This document shows, in pieces, positions 25,618-33,434 of a stretch of DNA of 33,434 nucleotides. The first letter of the stretch is position 1. The number at the start of each line of letters is the position of its first letter. The position numbers were made by a program, and so were the translations under genes. The DNA comes from Streptomyces sp. 8L (GTDB lineage: Bacteria; Actinomycetota; Actinomycetes; Streptomycetales; Streptomycetaceae), in contig NZ_JAIUKE010000042.1 in assembly GCF_020176795.1 (NCBI RefSeq), positions 1 to 33,434 on the forward strand, given 5' to 3'. A model generated the notes under the pieces. It saw only the letters and a list, made by a program, of their open reading frames with translations, made no database searches and was not told the DNA's origin.

Positions 25618-27564
25618 GTGGACACATTGATTGCGCTGCTGGTGGCGGCGCCTTTGCTGGGGGCCGCTGTCCTCCTGTGCGGCGGGCGCGCCCTGGACCG
25701 GGTGGGCCACTGGCTCGGTACGGTGCTCGCCGCCGCCTCGTTCGTCATCGGAGTGGTGCTCTTCGCGGACATGCTGGGCAAGGGGGCGGGGGACCGGGCC
25801 CTGCACCAGCACCTGTTCACCTGGGTGCCGGTCGCCGGGTTCAAGGCGGACATCGGCTTCCAGCTGGACCAGCTGTCGATGACGTTCGTCCTGCTGATCA
25901 CCGGGGTCGGCACGCTCATCCACCTCTATTCGGTGGGGTACATGGCGCACGACGAGCGGCGCCGCCGGTTCTTCGGCTACCTCAACCTGTTCCTCGCGGC
26001 GATGCTGCTGCTCGTCCTCGCCGACAACTACCTCCTGCTGTACATGGGCTGGGAGGGCGTCGGGCTCGCGTCGTACCTGCTGATCGGGTTCTGGCAGGAG
26101 AAGCCGAGCGCGGCGACGGCGGCGAAGAAGGCGTTCCTCGTCAACCGCGTCGGCGACATGGGCCTGTCGATCGCGATCATGCTGATGTTCACCACGTTCG
26201 GCACGTTCTCGTTCGGGGGCGTGTTCGGCGCGGCGGGTGGCGCGACCGAGGGCAAGCTCACGGCCATCAGCCTGATGCTGCTCCTCGCGGCATGCGGCAA
26301 ATCGGCCCAGGTGCCGCTGCAGTCCTGGCTCGGCGACGCGATGGAGGGTCCGACGCCGGTCTCGGCGCTGATCCACGCGGCGACGATGGTGACGGCCGGC
26401 GTCTACCTGATCACCCGCTCCTCGACCGTCTTCAACGGCGCGCCCACGGCCCAGCTGGTGGTGGTCGTGGTCGGCGCGGTCACGCTGATCTTCGGGGCGA
26501 TCGTCGGTTGTGCGAAGGACGACATCAAGAAGTCCCTCGCCGGTTCGACGATGTCGCAGATCGGCTACATGATCCTCGCCGCCGGGCTCGGCCCGATCGG
26601 CTACGTCTTCGCGATCATGCACCTGGTGACGCACGGATTCTTCAAGGCCGGGCTGTTCCTGGGAGCCGGCTCGGTGATGCACGGCATGAACGACGAGGTC
26701 GACATGCGCAAGTACGGCGGCCTGCGGAAGTACATGCCGGTCACCTTCGTCACCTTCGGCCTCGGCTATCTCGCGATCATCGGCTTCCCGGGCCTGTCCG
26801 GCTTCTTCTCCAAGGACAAGATCATCGAGGCGGCCTTCGCCAAGGGCGGCACCGAGGGCTGGATTCTGGGCGCGGTCACGCTGCTTGGCGCCGCGATCAC
26901 CGCGTACTACATGACGCGCATGATGCTGATGACGTTCTTCGGCGAGGAGCGGTGGCGGAAGACCGCGACCGCGTCGCCGGACGCGCCGGATGTGGAGCCC
27001 GCCGCCGAGGAGCGCGGCGAGCACGCGGAGCCCCATCCGCACGAGTCGCCCTTGACCATGACGATCCCCATGATCATCCTGGCGGTCGGCTCGGTCGGCG
27101 CCGGCGCGTTCTTCGGCATCGGCAACCGGTTCCTGCACTGGCTCGAACCCGTCACCGGGCACAGCGAGGGCCACTCGCCGGTGAGTTCGGGCGTCATCAC
27201 CACCGCCACGATCGTGCTGCTGCTCGTCGGTGTCGGCATCGCGTACGTCCAGTACGGCAGGAAGCCGGTGCCCGCGCTGGCCCCGCGCGGCTCGCTGCTC
27301 ACGCGGGCGGCCCGCCGCGACCTCCTCCAGGACGACTTCAACCACGTGGTCCTGGTGCGCGGCGGCGAGCACCTCACCCGCTCGCTGGTCTATGTCGACC
27401 ACTCGCTGGTGGACGGGGTGGTCAACGGGACGGCTGCGTCGTTCGGCGGCCTCTCCGGGCGCCTGCGCAAGGTGCAGAACGGCTATGCGCGCTCCTACGC
27501 GCTCTCGATGTTCGGAGGTACGGCAGTGATCGTCGCCGCGACCCTGCTGATGAGGGCGGTGTGA
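25618..27564 (+). CDS. nuoL: NADH-quinone oxidoreductase subunit L
   Basis: A 648-residue antiporter-like proton-pumping subunit, the distal one with the long lateral helix. Key features are [21 protein letters not shown] with the pumping Glu, [35 protein letters not shown] with the conserved Lys, [18 protein letters not shown], and [15 protein letters not shown] His/Glu-rich loop ([14 protein letters not shown]) lies before the C-terminal helices. GTG 25618 is preceded by GAGGGG about nine bases upstream. The stop overlaps the possible GTG start of nuoM. Confidence 0.97.
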   Translation: MDTLIALLVAAPLLGAAVLLCGGRALDRVGHWLGTVLAAASFVIGVVLFADMLGKGAGDRALHQHLFTWVPVAGFKADIGFQLDQLSMTFVLLITGVGTLIHLYSVGYMAHDERRRRFFGYLNLFLAAMLLLVLADNYLLLYMGWEGVGLASYLLIGFWQEKPSAATAAKKAFLVNRVGDMGLSIAIMLMFTTFGTFSFGGVFGAAGGATEGKLTAISLMLLLAACGKSAQVPLQSWLGDAMEGPTPVSALIHAATMVTAGVYLITRSSTVFNGAPTAQLVVVVVGAVTLIFGAIVGCAKDDIKKSLAGSTMSQIGYMILAAGLGPIGYVFAIMHLVTHGFFKAGLFLGAGSVMHGMNDEVDMRKYGGLRKYMPVTFVTFGLGYLAIIGFPGLSGFFSKDKIIEAAFAKGGTEGWILGAVTLLGAAITAYYMTRMMLMTFFGEERWRKTATASPDAPDVEPAAEERGEHAEPHPHESPLTMTIPMIILAVGSVGAGAFFGIGNRFLHWLEPVTGHSEGHSPVSSGVITTATIVLLLVGVGIAYVQYGRKPVPALAPRGSLLTRAARRDLLQDDFNHVVLVRGGEHLTRSLVYVDHSLVDGVVNGTAASFGGLSGRLRKVQNGYARSYALSMFGGTAVIVAATLLMRAV

Positions 27565-27569
27565 GTGCG

Positions 27570-29150
27570 ATGTCGTTCCCCTTTCTGACCGTCACGGCCG
27601 CGCTGCCCGCGGCCGGCGCGATCGTCACGGCCGCGGTGCCCGCCGCTCGGCGCACCGCCGCGAAGTGGACGGCGCTCCTCTTCTCGATCGCGACGCTCGT
27701 CCTCGCGGCGATCGTCCTGGTGAAGTTCGACCCGGGCGGCAAGGGCCCGTACCAGCTGACCGAGTCGCACACCTGGATCGCGGACTTCGGCGTCCGCTAC
27801 GAACTGGGCGTGGACGGCATCGGGGTGGCGCTGCTCGCGCTGACCGCGCTGCTCATCCCGTTCGTGATCCTGGCGGGCTGGCACGACGCCGACCCTCTGG
27901 AAGAGGCTCAGCCGAACCGCAGGTGGCGGCCCACGCAGGGCTTCTTCGCGCTGATCCTGGCGGTTGAGGCGATGGTGGTCCTCTCCTTCGAGGCGACCGA
28001 CGTCTTCCTCTTCTACCTGCTGTTCGAAGCCATGCTCATCCCGATGTACTTCCTCATCGGCGGCTTCGGGGACCGGGCGCACGCGGGCGGCGACGAGGCG
28101 GCGGCCACCCAGCGCTCGTACGCGGCGGTGAAGTTCCTCCTTTACAACCTCGTCGGCGGACTGATCATGCTGGCGGCGGTCATCGGCGTGTACGTGGTGG
28201 CGGGCACCTTCTCGCTCACGGAGATCGCGCACCTGCGCGCGACCGGCGGCCTGTCGATGTCGACGTCCACGGAGCGGTGGCTGTTCCTCGGCTTCTTCTT
28301 CGCCTTCGCGGTGAAGGCGCCCCTGTGGCCGGTGCACACCTGGCTGCCGAACGCGATGGGCGAGGCGACCGCGCCGGTCGCCGTGCTGATCACGGCGGTG
28401 GTCGACAAGGTCGGCACGTTCGCGATGCTCCGCTTCTGCCTCCAGCTGTTCCCCGGGGCCTCCAAGTGGGCGACGCCGGTGATCCTGGTGCTGGCGCTGA
28501 TCAGCATCATCTACGGGGCACTGCTCGCGGTCGGCCAGCGGGACATCAAGCGCCTGATCGCGTACGCGTCGATCTCCCACTTCGGCTTCATCATCATGGG
28601 CATCTTCGCCATGACGAGCCAAGGCCAGTCCGGCGCGACGCTCTACATGGTCAACCACGGGATCTCGACGGCGGCGCTGATGCTGGTGGCCGGATTCCTG
28701 ATCTCGCGGCGCGGCTCCCGGCTCATCTCCGACTACGGCGGAGTGCAGAAGGTCGCCCCGGTGCTCGCCGGCACGTTCCTGATCGGCGGCCTCGCCACGC
28801 TGTCACTGCCGGGCCTGTCGCCGTTCGTCAGTGAATTCCTGGTCCTCGTCGGCACGTTCAGCCGGTATCCGGTGATCGGGATCATCGCGACGATCGGCAT
28901 CGTGCTGGCCGCGCTGTACGTCCTCGTCCTCTACCAGCGCACCATGACCGGGCCCGTGAAGGCGACGGTCCAGGGCATGTCGGACCTCAAGGTCCGGGAG
29001 CTGGTGGTGGTCGCGCCGCTGATCGCGCTGCTGATCTTCCTCGGCGTGTATCCGAAGCCGCTGACCGACATCGTGAACCCGGCGGTGCACCAGACCATGT
29101 CGCAGGTCCATCAGACCGATCCCAACCCCCAGTTGGAGGCGAAGCGATGA
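27570..29150 (+). CDS. nuoM: NADH-quinone oxidoreductase subunit M
   Basis: A 526-residue antiporter-like proton-pumping subunit. The pumping Glu lies in FYLLFEAMLIPMYFLIGGFG, followed by AVKAPLWPVHTWLPNAMGEATAPVAVLI with the conserved Lys and the proton-path His. RDIKRLIAYASISHFGFIIMG and MVNHGISTAALMLVAGFL are also typical. ATG 27570 gives MSFPFLTVTAALP, the usual N-terminus. GTG 27561 is three codons upstream, overlaps the nuoL stop in the GTGA manner and has GAGGG three bases before it, so it is an equally possible start. The stop overlaps nuoN (ATGA). Confidence 0.96.
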   Translation: MSFPFLTVTAALPAAGAIVTAAVPAARRTAAKWTALLFSIATLVLAAIVLVKFDPGGKGPYQLTESHTWIADFGVRYELGVDGIGVALLALTALLIPFVILAGWHDADPLEEAQPNRRWRPTQGFFALILAVEAMVVLSFEATDVFLFYLLFEAMLIPMYFLIGGFGDRAHAGGDEAAATQRSYAAVKFLLYNLVGGLIMLAAVIGVYVVAGTFSLTEIAHLRATGGLSMSTSTERWLFLGFFFAFAVKAPLWPVHTWLPNAMGEATAPVAVLITAVVDKVGTFAMLRFCLQLFPGASKWATPVILVLALISIIYGALLAVGQRDIKRLIAYASISHFGFIIMGIFAMTSQGQSGATLYMVNHGISTAALMLVAGFLISRRGSRLISDYGGVQKVAPVLAGTFLIGGLATLSLPGLSPFVSEFLVLVGTFSRYPVIGIIATIGIVLAALYVLVLYQRTMTGPVKATVQGMSDLKVRELVVVAPLIALLIFLGVYPKPLTDIVNPAVHQTMSQVHQTDPNPQLEAKR

Positions 29151-30802
29151 GCGCGCCAGCTGTCCACAGCCTGTGGACAACGACGGCGGCCGATTCGATC
29201 GGCACCATCCCGACGCCCCACATCGAGTACGGCCAGCTCTCGCCGGTGCTGATCGTCGCGGGTGTCGCGATGCTGGGCGTCCTCTTCGAGGCGTTCCTGC
29301 CGCGCAGGGCCCGTCACCTCGCCCAGGTGATCCTCGCCGTCGCGGGGCTCGCCGCCGCGTTCGCCGCCGTGGTGGCGCTCGCCGCCGACGGGTACGGCAG
29401 CGCCTCCAAGGCGCACATCGCCGCGCAGGGCGCCGTCGCGGTCGACGGGCCCGCGCTGTTCCTCCAGGGCACGATCCTGCTCACGGCGGTCGTCGCGGTG
29501 TTCACGTTCGCGGAGCGGCGGCTCGACACCGAGACCGGCGCGCACCGGATCGACTCGTTCGCGGCCGAGGCCGCGGCGGTGCCGGGCAGCGAGGCCGAGA
29601 AGGCCGCGACCCGGGCCGGGTTCACCACGACCGAGGTGTTCCCGCTGGTGATGTTCGCGGTGGCGGGCATGCTGGTGTTCCCCGCGGCGAACGACCTGCT
29701 GACGCTGTTCGTCGCGCTGGAGGTCTTCTCGCTGCCGCTGTACCTGCTGTGCGCGGTGGCCCGGCGCAAGCGCCTCATGTCGCAGGAGGCCGCGGTCAAG
29801 TACTTCCTGCTGGGCGCGTTCTCCTCGGCGTTCCTGCTGTTCGGGATCGCCCTGCTGTACGGGTACGCGGGCACGGTCACGTACGCCGGCATCGCCGACG
29901 TCGTGGACGGCACGGTGCGCACCGTCGATCCGGCGCTCGCCGGCACCATGGGCAATGACGCCCTGCTGCTGATCGGCGGCGGGATGCTGCTGATGGGGCT
30001 GCTGTTCAAGGTCGGCGCGGTGCCGTTCCACATGTGGACGCCCGACGTCTACCAGGGCGCGCCCACGCCGGTGACGGGCTTCATGGCGGCGGCCACGAAG
30101 GTCGCCGCGTTCGGCGCGCTGCTGCGGCTGCTGTACGTGGTGCTGCCGGGCCTGACCTGGGACTGGCGGCCGGTGATGTGGGGCGTCGCGATCATCACGA
30201 TGATCGGTGGCGCGATCGTCGCCATCACGCAGACCGACATCAAGCGCCTGCTGGCGTACTCGTCGATCGCGCACGCGGGCTTCATCCTCGCCGGTGTGAT
30301 CGCCGCGTCGCCCAACGGCATCTCGTCCGTGCTGTTCTACCTGGTCGCGTACTCCTTCGTGACGGTCGGCGCGTTCGCCGTCGTCACCCTGGTGCGCGAC
30401 GCGGGCGGCGAGGCGACGCACCTGTCCAAGTGGGCCGGTCTCGGCCGCCGTTCACCGCTCGTGGCGGCGGTGTTCGCGGTCTTCCTGCTGGCGTTCGCGG
30501 GCATCCCGCTGACGTCGGGCTTCGCCGGCAAGTTCGCGGTCTTCAAGGCCGCGGCGGCCGGGGGCGCGGTGCCGCTGGTGATCGTCGGTGTGGTCTCGTC
30601 GGCGATCGCGGCGTTCTTCTACATCCGCGTCATCGTCCTGATGTTCTTCAGCGAGCCGAAGGCGGACGGCCCCACGGTCGCGGTCCCGTCCCCGCTGACG
30701 ATGGTGACGATCGCTGTGGGCGTGGCGGTGGTCCTGGTCTTCGGGATCGCGCCGCAGTACTTCCTCGACCTGGCGAGCCAGGCGGGGACGTTCGCGCGCT
30801 GA
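29147..30802 (+). CDS. nuoN: NADH-quinone oxidoreductase subunit N
   Basis: A 551-residue antiporter-like subunit, the last gene of the operon. Typical stretches are LLTLFVALEVFSLPLYLLCAV (family helix 5 region with its Glu), EAAVKYFLLGAFSSAFLLFG, FKVGAVPFHMWTPDVYQGAPTPVTGFMA with the conserved Lys and His, and TDIKRLLAYSSIAHAGFILAG. It is longer than the E. coli homologue (485) because of a loop around residues 125-160, normal in Streptomyces. A perfect hairpin follows 13 bases after the stop. Confidence 0.97.
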   Translation: MSAPAVHSLWTTTAADSIGTIPTPHIEYGQLSPVLIVAGVAMLGVLFEAFLPRRARHLAQVILAVAGLAAAFAAVVALAADGYGSASKAHIAAQGAVAVDGPALFLQGTILLTAVVAVFTFAERRLDTETGAHRIDSFAAEAAAVPGSEAEKAATRAGFTTTEVFPLVMFAVAGMLVFPAANDLLTLFVALEVFSLPLYLLCAVARRKRLMSQEAAVKYFLLGAFSSAFLLFGIALLYGYAGTVTYAGIADVVDGTVRTVDPALAGTMGNDALLLIGGGMLLMGLLFKVGAVPFHMWTPDVYQGAPTPVTGFMAAATKVAAFGALLRLLYVVLPGLTWDWRPVMWGVAIITMIGGAIVAITQTDIKRLLAYSSIAHAGFILAGVIAASPNGISSVLFYLVAYSFVTVGAFAVVTLVRDAGGEATHLSKWAGLGRRSPLVAAVFAVFLLAFAGIPLTSGFAGKFAVFKAAAAGGAVPLVIVGVVSSAIAAFFYIRVIVLMFFSEPKADGPTVAVPSPLTMVTIAVGVAVVLVFGIAPQYFLDLASQAGTFAR

Positions 30803-30814
30803 CGCCGGTACGGG

Positions 30815-30859
30815 CGCGGCCCGGCCCGGCCCCCCTCGTCCGGGGAGGGCCGGGCCGCG
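30815..30859. terminator. Terminator of the nuo operon, shared with the convergent Uma2 gene
   Basis: CGCGGCCCGGCCC (30815-30827) pairs perfectly with GGGCCGGGCCGCG (30847-30859); the loop contains a further CCCC/GGGG pairing. It lies between the stop of nuoN (+) and the stop of the Uma2 gene (-) at 30872. No T-tract, as usual in Streptomyces. Confidence 0.85.
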
Positions 30860-30871
30860 GTGTGTGCGCCG

Positions 30872-31474
30872 CTATGGAGCGATCGCCGTCAGGTCGAGGT
30901 CGACGGGGAACGGCACGGACGCCTTCAGCCGGTCGTGGAAGATCCCGGTGCTGGTGTAGACGCCGGTGGCGGGCTCCCGCTCGAAGACGTAGACCACCGC
31001 ACGGCCGTCGTGGTTCTCCACGCGCCAGTAGTGCTGGATGGTGGCCCGCGCGTACTTCACCGGCTTCGTCTCCCGGTCGCGCGACAAGGATTCGGGCGAG
31101 ACCACCTCGACGGCGAGGACGACGGACTCGGCGGGCAACCGCGTCAGGGCCGGGTCCTCGACCACATCGCCCCGCACGACGACGACATCGGGTTCGGGCC
31201 GGTTCTGGCGGTCGACGTCGATGGTGAACCGGGACACGACCGCCAGGTCGCGGGGGGACACGCTCCGCAACCCCTCGCTGAAGAAGCTCACCGCCCGGCT
31301 GTGGAACAGGCTCTGCGGCGCGGCGAAGACGAGGCTCCCGTCGATCAGTTCCGTGTGCGGGGGCAGGTTCGGCAGCCGGTCCAGGTCGTCGGCGCTCCAG
31401 CCGCCCAGGGGCGGTCTGGTCCACTGCGGCCCCTGGGCGCCGGCGGCGGTCGTCGGTTCGGTCTCGGCACTCAT
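30872..31474 (-). CDS. Uma2 family protein (PD-(D/E)XK nuclease-like fold)
   Basis: A 200-residue protein of the Uma2/DUF820 family, which has a restriction-endonuclease-like fold but no established role. The pattern is HTELIDGSLVFAAPQ (family start), the acidic motif RPEPDVVVVRGDVV, VLAVEVVSPESLSRDRETKPVKYA with the E-V-x-S-P-E core and a Lys, and IQHYWRVEN. These match the PD-(D/E)XK-like Asp, Glu and Lys set. ATG 31474 has GGAG (31483-31480) five bases upstream. Such genes are present in many copies in Streptomyces and often stand alone; it lies 113 bases downstream of fumarylacetoacetase on the same strand. Confidence 0.88.
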   Translation of the reverse strand: MSAETEPTTAAGAQGPQWTRPPLGGWSADDLDRLPNLPPHTELIDGSLVFAAPQSLFHSRAVSFFSEGLRSVSPRDLAVVSRFTIDVDRQNRPEPDVVVVRGDVVEDPALTRLPAESVVLAVEVVSPESLSRDRETKPVKYARATIQHYWRVENHDGRAVVYVFEREPATGVYTSTGIFHDRLKASVPFPVDLDLTAIAP

Positions 31475-31587
31475 CGCTGCTCCATGGGACGGAGTCTGAC
31501 GCGTGCACGAAGCGTGACGGCCGAAAACATGATCATGCTCGCACGAACGGATGGCGGCGCCGGGCCCCCTGTTGACACGCCGAGGGC

Positions 31588-32823
31588 TCAACGCCCGGCC
31601 GCCGACGGGCAGATGCGTCCCGTGACCTCGCCCAGGCCGACCTTCGTGCCGTCCGGGCCCGGTGCCCACGCGGTCAGGGTGATCTCGTCGCCGTCCTCCA
31701 GATACGCGCGCTTGCCCGTGGCCAGCTCCAGCGGCTCCGTGCCGTCCCAGGTCAGTTCGAGCAGGCAGCCGCGCTGGTCGGGCCCGGGGCCGCTGACGGT
31801 GCCCGAGCCGTACAGGTCGCCCGTACGCAGGGACGCGCCGTTCACCGTCAGATGGGCGAGCTGCTGCGCGGCGGTCCAGTACATGGTCGAGAACGGCGGG
31901 TGCGAGACCGCCTCGCCGTTGAGGCGGACCGTGAGGCGCAGGTCGAAGCCGCCCGGCTCGTCGTCGTCCGCGTCGTCCAGGTAGGGCAGCGGCCGTTCGT
32001 CGCGGGGCGGGGGCGCCACCCGGGCCGCGTCCAGGGCCTGGAGCGGCGTCACCCACGCCGAGACCGAGGTGGCGAACGACTTGGCGAGGAACGGACCGAG
32101 CGGCTGCGCCTCCCAGGCCTGGAGGTCGCGCGCGGACCAGTCGTTGAGCAGGCAGACCCCGAAGACATGGTCGCGGAAGGCGGCGAGCGGGACGGGTGTG
32201 GCCTGCGCGGAGGGCGCACCCACGATGAAGCCGACCTCCGCCTCGATGTCCAGCTTGGCGCTGGGCCCGAAGACCGGCGAGAGGTCCCCCGACTCTGTCA
32301 AAGGTTTGCGTTGGCCGGTCGGGCGTACGACATCGGTTCCCGACACCACGACCGTCCCGGCGCGGCCGTGGTAACCGACCGGCAGGTGCTTCCAGTTCGG
32401 GGTCAGGGCCTGGCCGCCCGGGCGCAGGATGGACCCGGCCCTGGTCGCGTGGTGCTCGCTGGAGTAGAAGTCGGCGTAGTCGGCGACCTCGTAGGGCAGG
32501 TGGAGCGTCACGGTCTCCAGCGGGTGCAGGAGCGGTTCGAGTGCCGCGCGGTGCGCGGGCACCGTCACCCAGGCGGTGAGCGCCCGCCTGACGTCCCGCC
32601 AGGCGGTGCGCCCCGCCGCCATCAGCGGTCCCAGGTCCGGGCGGTCGAGCAGCGCCTCGTAGGGGGAGCCGAGCGCCCGCGCGGCGGCCCCCGCGTCCAG
32701 GACGCGGTCGTGCAGGCGCACTCCGAGCCGGCGCCTGCCGGGCTCGTCCGCCGTGCTGAACACGCCGTAGGGCAGGTTGTGCGGTCCGAAGAGATCATCT
32801 CCGCCGTCGCTCGGCTCGGGCAT
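31588..32823 (-). CDS. fahA: Fumarylacetoacetase
   Basis: Hydrolyses 4-fumarylacetoacetate to fumarate and acetoacetate, the last step of tyrosine/homogentisate breakdown. The 411-residue protein has the small N-terminal barrel and the FAH fold. Metal and catalytic residues recognised by analogy with mouse FAH are Asp118 (ADYADFYSSEHHATRAG) with His125, Glu194 and Glu196 (LDIEAEVGFIVG), Asp228 (LLNDWSARDLQAWE) and Lys248 (FLAKSFATSVSAWV). The ATG at 32823 is used; a weak GAGG lies about ten bases upstream. No other tyrosine-degradation gene is in the window. The product could be regulated from the AT-rich island at 33072-33106. Confidence 0.95.
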   Translation of the reverse strand: MPEPSDGGDDLFGPHNLPYGVFSTADEPGRRRLGVRLHDRVLDAGAAARALGSPYEALLDRPDLGPLMAAGRTAWRDVRRALTAWVTVPAHRAALEPLLHPLETVTLHLPYEVADYADFYSSEHHATRAGSILRPGGQALTPNWKHLPVGYHGRAGTVVVSGTDVVRPTGQRKPLTESGDLSPVFGPSAKLDIEAEVGFIVGAPSAQATPVPLAAFRDHVFGVCLLNDWSARDLQAWEAQPLGPFLAKSFATSVSAWVTPLQALDAARVAPPPRDERPLPYLDDADDDEPGGFDLRLTVRLNGEAVSHPPFSTMYWTAAQQLAHLTVNGASLRTGDLYGSGTVSGPGPDQRGCLLELTWDGTEPLELATGKRAYLEDGDEITLTAWAPGPDGTKVGLGEVTGRICPSAAGR

Positions 32824-33325
32824 GCGCGGCGCCTCGCTCTCTGTGTGGTCGGGGGCGCGGGACAGGCTACGGCGAGGTTCGTACCCACCGCGCGCCGATA
32901 TACCGGCCCTGAACGGGTGGTGCGGTGCTCCGGCCGGATTTCGGCGGTCGTGGTGCGGTGCGGGGCCCGGATTCCGGGGCCGTGCGGCGGCGGCCGGGCC
33001 CCGAGCTGCGCCTTCCCGTCCAGCCGGGTCCCGTTGGGTTCTGACGCCGAGTCACAGAGGATGTTGCGCGCCGAAGTATAGATTTGACATAAACGCGTCG
33101 ACATATTGCGCAGCTGTGTCGATGGGATTACGGTCCCCCTTGCCCGGACCGGCTTGTCCGGGCCGGCTCGCCCGTCCGATCCGCCTCCGATCCGCCTGCC
33201 GGTCCCTCCAGGACCGGCACGCGCTCGGCACCACGATCGCCCGGACCGCCTGCCCAGGACCGGCTCGTGCCCGCGCAGTTCCCTGTTCACCCCCGCTCAA
33301 GCTCCTCGCATCCCCCTCTGACCGT
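32824..33325. other. Region upstream of fumarylacetoacetase, no gene seen
   Basis: About 500 bases with no convincing gene. An AT-rich island at 33072-33106 contains GACATA twice (33086-33091 and 33100-33105) and TATACT on the minus strand, a good -10 hexamer for fahA without a clear -35. TTGCGC occurs on both sides of the island (33064 and 33106). The distal part (33130-33300) has imperfect repeats of CC(A)GGACCGGC, tandem copies of TCCGATCCGCCT and no start codons with ribosome binding sites. Confidence 0.5.

Positions 33326-33434
<109 letters not shown>

Noticed and set aside
33084..33089. TTGACA as a plus-strand promoter -35 box
   Set aside because: No -10 hexamer at 16-19 bases and no plus-strand gene before the window ends.

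Overview
The window is a very GC-rich actinobacterial chromosome segment, most likely from Streptomyces or a close relative. The evidence is third-position GC bias, frequent GTG starts, ATGA/GTGA stop-start overlaps, a complete 14-gene nuoA-N operon with actinobacterial tails, and families that are abundant in Streptomyces (PF04672-type methyltransferase, Uma2, DUF5819/HTTM). No tRNA, rRNA, CRISPR array, transposase or integrase was recognised.

Layout. (1) 1-3472: a GNAT acetyltransferase (-) with a damaged 5' end, a MenJ/geranylgeranyl-reductase-type flavoprotein (+), a very G/C-homopolymeric stretch, and a PF04672-type SAM methyltransferase (+). (2) 3708-4956: a split-barrel FMN/F420-type protein (-) divergent from a class I methyltransferase (+). 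(3) 4957-12184: an accessory block. An AT-richer intergenic region with nested inverted repeats leads into a two-gene unit, an orphan ParB-like DNA-binding protein translationally coupled to a CrtI-like FAD oxidoreductase. That unit is closed by a strong intrinsic terminator at 8580-8623. A second four-gene unit follows: a small secreted Ala/Gly-rich peptide with a glycine-zipper segment, a DUF5819 protein, an HTTM membrane protein and a membrane-anchored M23 metallopeptidase. (4) 12469-13302: a secreted coiled-coil NlpC/P60 cell-wall hydrolase (-). (5) 14391-30802: nuoA to nuoN, preceded by a near-consensus Rex operator at 14271-14286. (6) 30872-32823: an Uma2-family protein and fumarylacetoacetase, both (-). 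The last ~110 bases are poly-G and look like sequencing artefact.

How the genes fit together. The nuo genes encode proton-pumping NADH:menaquinone oxidoreductase, and the Rex site links its transcription to the NADH/NAD+ ratio. The MenJ-like reductase could partly saturate the menaquinone that this enzyme reduces. The most interesting part is 8949-12184. Its order (exported small peptide, SdpA-like DUF5819 protein, SdpB-like HTTM protein) mirrors the Bacillus subtilis sdpABC peptide-toxin system, with an M23 peptidase added. I propose it as a candidate actinobacterial SDP-like peptide system; this is inference from architecture and motifs, not proven homology.

Sequence quality matters here. 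nuoG carries an apparent one-base deletion near 22204, the GNAT 5' end is frame-broken beside a G run, and there are implausible homopolymers at 2321-2340 and 33326-33364. Frame-dependent claims next to these places need raw reads.
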